Shown here: positions 57,589-64,000 of the stretch, piece after piece | How positions within the stretch are numbered: position 1 is the first letter of the stretch | How the letters are laid out: each line of letters begins with the position of its first letter | Assembly (NCBI GenBank): GCA_003550325.1 | Contig: QKWP01000660.1 | Coordinates: 1-64,000 of the forward strand | Reading direction: 5' to 3' | DNA from: Gigaspora rosea | Taxonomy: Eukaryota > Glomeromycota > Glomeromycetes > Diversisporales > Gigasporaceae | Length of the DNA: 64,000 bases | Position numbers and translations under genes: made by a program | The notes under the pieces: model-generated | Seen by the model: the letters and a program-made list of their open reading frames with translations, nothing else | Told to the model about the DNA's origin: nothing | The model's database searches: none

Positions 57589-58227
57589 CTATTTTTTTGC
57601 TGCATTTCTGAGGTCTTCTTTTAATTTGAAATATATAGTAGCCCATTTGCACTGATTACCATTACTGTTACTACTTATGTATACTGCCTTGGCTTTTATA
57701 AATCTCAGTTGTTTGACTAGTGAACTTTCTGTTGCCAGTTTTGGTAAATTGCTTATAGATAATCTATATTTCTTTCTTTCTAACAATTTATCTTTTTTAT
57801 ATTCTTCTGGCGTAATTCTGAGTGTTTTGTTATTTTTGAATTGGATAGCCCAACTTGTTTTCAGCACCTTTAGCCTTGAGTCCACCGATGTATTAATCTT
57901 TATAAATGCTGATTTTGTTTTTTTTGAGTACTTAACTCTTTCTATATATGCTCTACTATAGTACGATAGACAGTCTTTAATTTTGTGAGCCTGGATCTCC
58001 AGTGGTATGTCCCATAGTGTGAAAGTGTACATATTATTGGGTTGATATGCTTTTTTAAAGAAGTATGATTCTGAGTTTCTTGGTGCCCAGTCTGAAAAGT
58101 AACATGTTTCCTCTTTACATTTTTTTCTTTTACTTTTTGTTGTTGTAATCATCTCGGGGATACTTTCTGTTTCGATATCAATATAGTATTTAAAATTCAG
58201 ATCTAAAACTATATGCACAGTGTGCAA
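57589..58227 (-). CDS. LINE B ORF1 fragment, two RRM-like domains
   Basis: 212 aa. The first RRM-like unit includes MYTFTLWDIPLEIQAHKI and SAFIKINTSVDS; the second YRLSISNLPKLATESSLV and CKWATIYFKLKEDL. These beta-alpha-beta patterns fit fungal LINE ORF1 RNA-binding proteins. A basic stretch (TTTKSKRKK) precedes them. The first ~15 residues come from the inserted MITE, so the listed start is artificial. Best preserved ORF1 of the family here. Confidence 0.65.
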   Translation of the reverse strand: MHTVHIVLDLNFKYYIDIETESIPEMITTTKSKRKKCKEETCYFSDWAPRNSESYFFKKAYQPNNMYTFTLWDIPLEIQAHKIKDCLSYYSRAYIERVKYSKKTKSAFIKINTSVDSRLKVLKTSWAIQFKNNKTLRITPEEYKKDKLLERKKYRLSISNLPKLATESSLVKQLRFIKAKAVYISSNSNGNQCKWATIYFKLKEDLRNAAKK

Positions 58228-59239
58228 GAATTAAAAAGGGATTAAGTGCACAAACAACCAACCTGTTGCACATGTGTGCATGTAAAAAAAATTTTTTCAT
58301 GCATATTTATTTTTATCACACATGTCTTCATAATATTTGCTGCTATTAAATGTAAATTCGCTCTTTAATTATATTAATATTGAAAATCTATTTCAAGTGC
58401 ACTTTATAAAAATACTACAATTACCTTTTTGAATCTTAGTAGCAATATGATTTCTAATAAAGGTGCAAAAATATTAGCTGATTCGCTTTGTAAAAATACC
58501 TTTTTGACTCATTTAAATTTTAATGAAATTAAATTGGTTTTGAAGGTTTAAATACATCAACAAAGGTCCTTGGCAAAAATTTGACTCATACCCGTTTGAA
58601 TATTTATTTTGATTGTTGCATGCGAATATTCTATGATTACATTATCGCAATGGTTTGTTATAGATTATTACTACATTTTTGAGACTTTTTTAAAATGAAT
58701 TAATAAAAAAAATCATTATTCCTTACCAAACTAAAATTTGATATGATTATACTTATTTTATAATGGCCTCAATTCAGCATCAACTCCAATAATTAAAATA
58801 AAAATGATCTGTAATATTATGCTTAGTACGTTCCTGGTTTTAGCGTGACTGCATCGCACAGCTACTCTAATTTATTTCTGTCTACTTACAAACATTTACT
58901 ATTGATTATTCATATATTACTGTATTATTTATAGTAATAGCAATAGTAATTGCTTAAATTAGAAAAGTAGTAGATTTGCAAATTACAAATTATTATCATT
59001 ATAACTAATATCATTAATATATATTAATAATATATTTTGTGCATTGAAATTTAAAGTTCTCTTATGCACATAATTTTTTGTGCATAAAAATTTAAAATTT
59101 TTTGTTGCACATAACTTTTTGTGCATTATTTTTATAAAAGTTTAGATGCACATTTGCGCACTTAACTTGTTAAAATTTTATGCACATAAAGACATATATA
59201 TGCACATGTGCATCGTGTGCATGCCAATTTTAAACACTG
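58184..59239. mobile_element. hAT-type MITE inserted in LINE B
   Basis: The ends TAGTATTTAAAATTCAG and CAGTGTTTAAAATTGGC (right end reversed) match the TIR of the element at 11235-11661. The flanks TATCAATA (58176-58183) and TGTCCATA (59240-59247) agree at six of eight positions. The empty LINE A site reads TGTTCATA, supporting an 8-bp duplication. The interior carries GTGCATAA-type motifs and the module at 58831-58870. Confidence 0.85.
58831..58870 (-). repeat. Conserved short module shared with 13011-13050
   Basis: Reverse-strand match containing GTTCCTGGTTTTAG. See 13011-13050. Confidence 0.55.
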
Positions 59240-59795
59240 TGTCCATATCAGAATTTTTCCTTTTTGTTGTATACAAAGGGTTGTTCTGTTTAGTAAACTG
59301 ATCTTGGTCACTTTCACTCAGTATGAGGTTACTGGGTTCGCCTGTGTATACAATTTCTATTTTATTTTCCCCTATTACTTCTACTTTTTGCAATTGACTT
59401 TTGAAGGAAATACATCCATTTTGACTTAATATCTCTTCAATTTCATAGTCTAAAGTACCACATTCTTGTTATAGCAAAATTTTTTTGTATTTGTCTAAAG
59501 TTGATCCTTCATGTGACCTATATATTCCCAAATCTCCCTACTTACTTATCGATTCTGTTTTCTCTGTAACTAAGTATTGTGTTAATGAATTCTTTCTCTT
59601 GTATATATTCTGTTGAGTAATCTCTCCAATTAGTTTGGGTTCTAATTTGAGTTTTCTCATATATGTATTCTCTTTGTACTGTATTTTATTGTTGTCTCGT
59701 TACATTTTGATACGTCTTGATCTATAAATTTACTCTCTTCTTCAAAGATTTCTTAATGTGCTGATTGTTTATAACTAATGTGATCATATTTCTTT

Positions 59796-60234
59796 ATTGC
59801 CTTTCGAATAATCATAACTAAGCTGGGGTTACTTAATCTAGCTATAAGGCCACTCGTTTATCTTTCTTTAGTATATCTCGTTGTTGTTTGATTAATACTT
59901 CCACGATTTGAGAAAATTTTCTTTTGAATAAATTTTGATTTTCTTTAAGTGTATTTATTTTGGTATCTTCTTCGATTCAGAGTAGTTATATAGATGTTTG
60001 ATCACCTTCTATTTGTTTGTTTACTTCTAGTTTCCTGCTTGTCCTGATTAGCATGATGTAAATTTGTTTTGATTGGTCAAAAAAATGATTGATATTTTAT
60101 AAATAACATATCTTGATAGGTTAAAACTAAAGATTACCTCACGTTATCTTGCGATACCCCTTTATAGTTTTTTTGTAAAACCGATTGACTGATTGATAAT
60201 ATCTAACACTTTATAACTTGCTCATGTAAATTTA
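59796..60234. other. Gene-free DNA
   Basis: AT-rich, no supported gene. Confidence 0.4.
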
Positions 60235-60624
60235 GAAACTTTTAATCGAAAAAACTGTAGATTTTTATTAGCTGTTTCATTTTAAAATGCCAAAAATTTA
60301 ATATAATATCTTTGTATTACATACTGGCATTGTCAAAATCGCTTCTAGTAAAAGTTGGTAGAAAACTTGATCATACTTGATCCCAAACCTTTACATAAAA
60401 GCTATTCTTCTAAAAAACAATTTGGCGAAATTTTAGGTAACCTTAATTATAAAAAATTTTGACTTGATCCTATTTGATTAAATATTCTATTGTAAACCAA
60501 TATAAAAAGTTGTGTAATAGTGCTTTTCAATAGAAAATAAACAACCAATAAAAACCAACTTCCACCATACTGTCCTGATCCTGAACATGATAATGCTTGT
60601 TGTTGTTTACTTCCAAATACATGT
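60235..60624 (+). repeat. Dispersed repeat, copy 2
   Basis: Collinear with 14655-14995. Its right side is next to the hAT insertion at 60633. Confidence 0.65.
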
Positions 60625-60632
60625 TTATTTGC

Positions 60633-63171
60633 AGAGCCAATGATTTTCTGTGGCGCTATTGGGTCAATTTTGTCCATACTAATTTATATATTCTGCAAGT
60701 CAATTATGTAAATTCTGCAAAATTTCCATGATAACTTTATCAATTTTGTGAGTCAATTTTGTAAATTCTGCACGATTTCTGTGGTAACTTTATCAATACT
60801 CTAATAATTTTTATTTAAAATTTTACCAATAAAAGTATAAAAATATATATACAAAATCAATAAAATGTAAAATAAACAAGATAAAATAAAAAAATCGATA
60901 ATATATAAAAAAAATCAATAAAAAAAATTCGATAAAAAAAAATCAATAAAATCGATAAAAAAAATTCAATAAATTTTTTTAAATATTACGTCATTTAATT
61001 ATTAAAATATAGCATATTTAAACTTTGTAATGATTTTTCATTCAAACTTTGCTGATTATTATCTAAAATTGTATTGTATTTTGAGAAACTTTTTTCTACT
61101 GCACAAGATGAAACTAGTAACCAAATATAATCAAATGCAATTTCTAATAGTTGAGGAAAAGTATCGGCCATATTTGACCAAAATTCATTTAATGCAATTT
61201 CTTTAAAAACTGCATCATATGTTAATTCACAATAAATTGACCATTCGTGCAATAGTTTGTTTGATGGATTCGCCAATTCTGGTATAATGAAATACTTGTG
61301 AATATTCTTTTTTGTAATATTATCAAGATGGAAAAATTTGGGATCAAATACTTGACATGCAGAAAACAATGATCGACTAGGATAAGAAGGAATATGGGCA
61401 GCGAATTTTTGATATGCGGCATTAAAGACATTATGAAAAATAGGATAAAAATCAGCTGGCCGAAAAGATTTAGACAAAATTAATATATCCAAATCTAAGC
61501 CAAAGTATTCTGTATTCAAGTTAGTTTTGATATAGGCAGTAAGTTGCTCAAGCTGGTTTTCAACTAGAGGAAACAAAGGCTTTTCTTGCTGAAAAAAACT
61601 AATGTTTAAATAAATTTCTGTAAAAAAATACTAATGAAGTTAATATAAACCGTAATAAGGCCAAGATCTTTAGAATTAGATAATAATGATATAATAATAT
61701 TTAATGCATCAGTTTTATCAATACTTAATTTATCTTGAAAAAATGTAGGCCAATAAACAATATGATTCTTTGCATATGAAACCATCTCAAACCAAGAATT
61801 CTATCTGGTTATAACAGGAAATAGAATTTTCTTGGTGAATTAATGCTATGAAACTGTAAATAATTCAAATATTGACGACACGTGCTAGATATCTTGGTTA
61901 ATTTTAGATATTAGTGTATTAACTTTGGAAAAATGATAATGTATCACTATAGTATAAAATTAAAATTATATTATATAATAATTATAATATGTAACAATTT
62001 TATTAACAAAATAATTTTTTTTACCCGATTAAATTTAAAATATGGGCACAGCAAGGTATATGAACTAGTTGAGGCATTACAGTAAACAAAACTTCTCAGT
62101 AGCATTTTTTCATATATGCAGCTGAATCTAACAAAAAAACACAAAGAAATGTAAATGGAATATTATAATTCAAAAAAATTTGAAAAAGAGTCTGACCCAT
62201 AGTACAATTATTAACTTTGTTAAGAAAATTGACAAAAACTAATTTTGTATTATCTCTATATATGAATATCATATTTACTACACTTTGTGAGCAACTGTCT
62301 GTCGTTTCATCTACCGTAAGTGCTACACATTTTTGGCTAAAAAAAGATTTAAGACCTTCAAGGTGATTATTAAAAACTTGAGGAATGTATAATTGGTGTA
62401 ATGTGAATGATTGTGGAATAGCTTCACCTTTTTTACAATATTTTTTTTAAAAAAATGCAAAGAATTGATTTTTTCTACAGGAATGTCAGCCACTATAAAA
62501 GATTCAATTAGATCTGTTACAAAAAGTTTTTGGATTCAGAGAATAAAAGAGATGCAGTGATAGTCTGCTGATGTAGTTTATTTTTGCCGGCAGTTTTGTT
62601 TGATTTGTGGCCTTTACTATTAAGATGATCGATAACTGCTGATTTTTGTTTCCAATCAATAGAGTGATCGCAAAAATTACAGAACAAAACATCATTATTA
62701 ACTCTAAATTCACCAGAATTTTCCTCAACCCTAGTATGAACTGTAATCTTTGAAAATTTACTTTTTTTTATTCATTATGTGCATATAACACTTTATTATA
62801 GAATTTAAAGATAATTTATATAAATTTAAATTATCCAAGAACTAACTTTATTTTAATATATGATTGACAAGATGATAGTAACAAGTATACAAAGATGAAA
62901 CCTGAATTATTTTTACAAGGCATTTTATTACTTTAGCCTTACACTTGTGAATTCGATTACCTGAATTTTTAGGTTAATAATAAATAACAGGTAAAATACA
63001 TATATACATATATACATATGTATAAATTGTATTTTAAAAAATTTTTTTATATTACCTCCTTATTACTCACTTTCTGTGATAATTCTGCAGTATCTGTGAT
63101 ACTTCTACATTTGTGATCCTATTCCGTGATTTCTGCATCATTCCGTGCAATGCTAAAAATCACTGGCCCTG
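60633..63171 (-). mobile_element. hAT transposon, about 2.54 kb, with perfect 8-bp duplication
   Basis: The terminus CAGAGCCAATGATTTT at 60633 and the reversed right terminus CAGGGCCAGTGATTTT ending 63171 form TIRs. TTTATTTG occurs exactly on both sides (60625-60632 and 63172-63179). Subterminal GATTTCTGCA/TTCTGCACGATTT motifs occur at both ends. It encodes a hAT transposase on the minus strand that is now broken. Unbroken target duplication implies a fairly recent insertion. Confidence 0.9.
60995..62770 (-). pseudogene. hAT transposase (BED-type finger, DDE core, dimerisation domain)
   Basis: Reading on the minus strand: a BED-like zinc finger at about 62720-62620 (FCNFCDH...HLNSKGH), then VALTVDETTD near 62310 with the first catalytic Asp, LLDSAAYM near 62120 with the second, and the C-terminal 193-aa frame 60995-61576 with the hAT dimerisation block (FWSNMADTFPQLLEIAF, then SSCAVEKSFSKYN and NEKSLQSLNML). 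The middle is interrupted by stops and frame changes, at least three, so it is not functional. It resembles the CGGBP1-like fungal hAT group in finger type (inference). Confidence 0.75.
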
Positions 63172-63179
63172 TTTATTTG

Positions 63180-63476
63180 TTACTCTGGTAATCCGTCGAT
63201 CAGAAATCTCAGTACAGGGTTTTTGTTATCTTCCAAAAAATGCAGAAAAGTTTTTTAAAATTCTTCTGTAAAGAAGATTTTTGCCAAGTATTGCAGAAGC
63301 TATAAGTTTTTGAACAAAAAGGTTCTAAGTGACTCTAGTTCTTTTTTGAAGTTCTTCCTTTTTGCTTATGAGTGTTTTGTATGTTTGCTATAGCCTTATT
63401 ATATCTATTAACGATAGTTTTTCTTGTCCGTTTTGGGAAATGAGGATCAGCACAGAGAGTTGATTGTTTATTTTTG
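63180..63476. other. Gene-free DNA
   Basis: Nothing supported apart from generic AT-rich sequence. Confidence 0.4.
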
Positions 63477-63640
63477 TTTTTTTTTTTTTTTTTAAGATGA
63501 GGCTGTGCCTCGAAAACTTTATTATTAATTATATATTTGTATATATTATTTGATACAATATTATACTATTTTAAGTACAAGAGACTAAGACATTTTTCAC
63601 TATCTGTGACCTAAACCTACCAGAGCTTTCCATACCCCAT
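63477..63640 (-). mobile_element. LINE C-like 3' tail with poly(A), minus strand
   Basis: On the minus strand: GTAGGTTTAGGTCACAGAT, a gap, AATAAAG, the hairpin GAGGCACAGCCTC, ATCTT and then 17 A (T-run 63477-63493). LINE C at 32545-32713 shows the same landmarks (GTAGGTTTAGGTTGCAGAT, AATAAAG, CCTCACCTTAA, A-run). A severely 5'-truncated copy or a parasitic short element using the same tail. Confidence 0.7.
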
Positions 63641-64000
63641 TTTCTGTATGTTTATTTTTGTTTAATCATATATCTATATCATTTAATTTTGAGTCTGTGC
63701 GCTTTAATGGTTTTGATTGGCTACAATAATTTTGTAAACTTCTAAACAGAAAAGTTTGGAATTTTTTCTAAACAGAAATTACATTTTTGTATTCTGACAA
63801 CATTTTGAATTAAATTTTTCGATGTTTTGAATATATTACGATTGATATTTGAATTAAAGTAATTAAAGTAACTGAATAAATGCGCATTTAAGTTCCTATT
63901 AAAGTTAAACATTTTAAATTCCTAACTACGTAATTACGGCATAATACATTATTCCGAAATCTATCAATTATTTATAATAATTTATTTATCTATATCATTT
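63641..64000. other. Gene-free DNA at the window end
   Basis: AT-rich; nothing supported. Confidence 0.4.

Larger units (their letters stand above)
55735..59795 (-). mobile_element. LINE B: 5' part of a LINE A-family element, split by a MITE
   Basis: Collinear on the minus strand with LINE A 19475-22736: ORF1 and endonuclease are present, but RT and RNase H are missing beyond 55735. Interrupted by the hAT-type MITE at 58184-59239. Losing the 3' part is unusual for LINE copies, which are normally 5'-truncated, so a later deletion or rearrangement is likely. Confidence 0.8.

Noticed and set aside
60447-60677. 76-aa minus-strand frame at the left edge of the hAT element
   Set aside because: It crosses the insertion junction at 60633 and so mixes element and flank.

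Overview
This is a very AT-rich eukaryotic nuclear window, dense with transposon remains and with short spliceosomal introns (GT..AG, AT-rich) in one gene. The mix suggests a Glomeromycotina-type (arbuscular mycorrhizal) fungal genome, with Rhizophagus as the best guess: near-identical TPR-array proteins, AP-endonuclease LINEs with RNase H, hAT and MULE transposons, many small inverted-repeat elements and almost no single-copy host genes. This rests on gene style and composition, not on a database match. I see no rRNA or tRNA gene, no CRISPR array and no bacterial-type operon.

Layout. 1-10 kb: two tandem paralogues encoding a protein with a RING/U-box-like Cys cluster followed by a long TPR array (about 866 and 987 aa). 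They are the best host genes in the window. 10-15 kb: gene-free DNA with tandem repeats and small transposons, including a hAT-type MITE with a perfect 8-bp target duplication. 15.4-22.7 kb: a decayed minus-strand LINE (A). 24-32.7 kb: a much better preserved plus-strand LINE (C), with zinc-finger-like ORF1 and then endonuclease, reverse transcriptase and RNase H. 33-41 kb: inverted repeats, two copies of a small TIR family, a 1.16-kb hAT-like element and tandem repeats. 41-54.3 kb: a block bounded by long inverted repeats (41.09-41.53 and 53.92-54.30 kb). It holds an approximately 12-exon MULE-like transposase gene (now a pseudogene), nested TIR elements and an old Ty3/gypsy fragment. 55.7-59.8 kb: the 5' portion of a second LINE (B) of LINE A's family, split by a hAT-type MITE. 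60.6-63.2 kb: a hAT transposon with clear TIRs and a perfect 8-bp duplication, carrying a broken transposase. 63.5 kb: a LINE C-like 3' tail with poly(A), minus strand.

How it fits together: the two TPR genes are the only likely expressed host proteins, and they may act as a ubiquitin-ligase-like or scaffold pair (inference). The rest records successive transposition: MITEs in introns, a hAT MITE in a LINE, a hAT in an older repeat, and small elements inside larger inverted-repeat blocks. The observations most worth a second look are the approximately 13.2-kb inverted-repeat block around the spliced MULE gene, the G-to-A pattern at key LINE C codons, the recurrent half-TPR units shared by the paralogues, and an unrecognised short coding-like patch at 54.8-55.1 kb.
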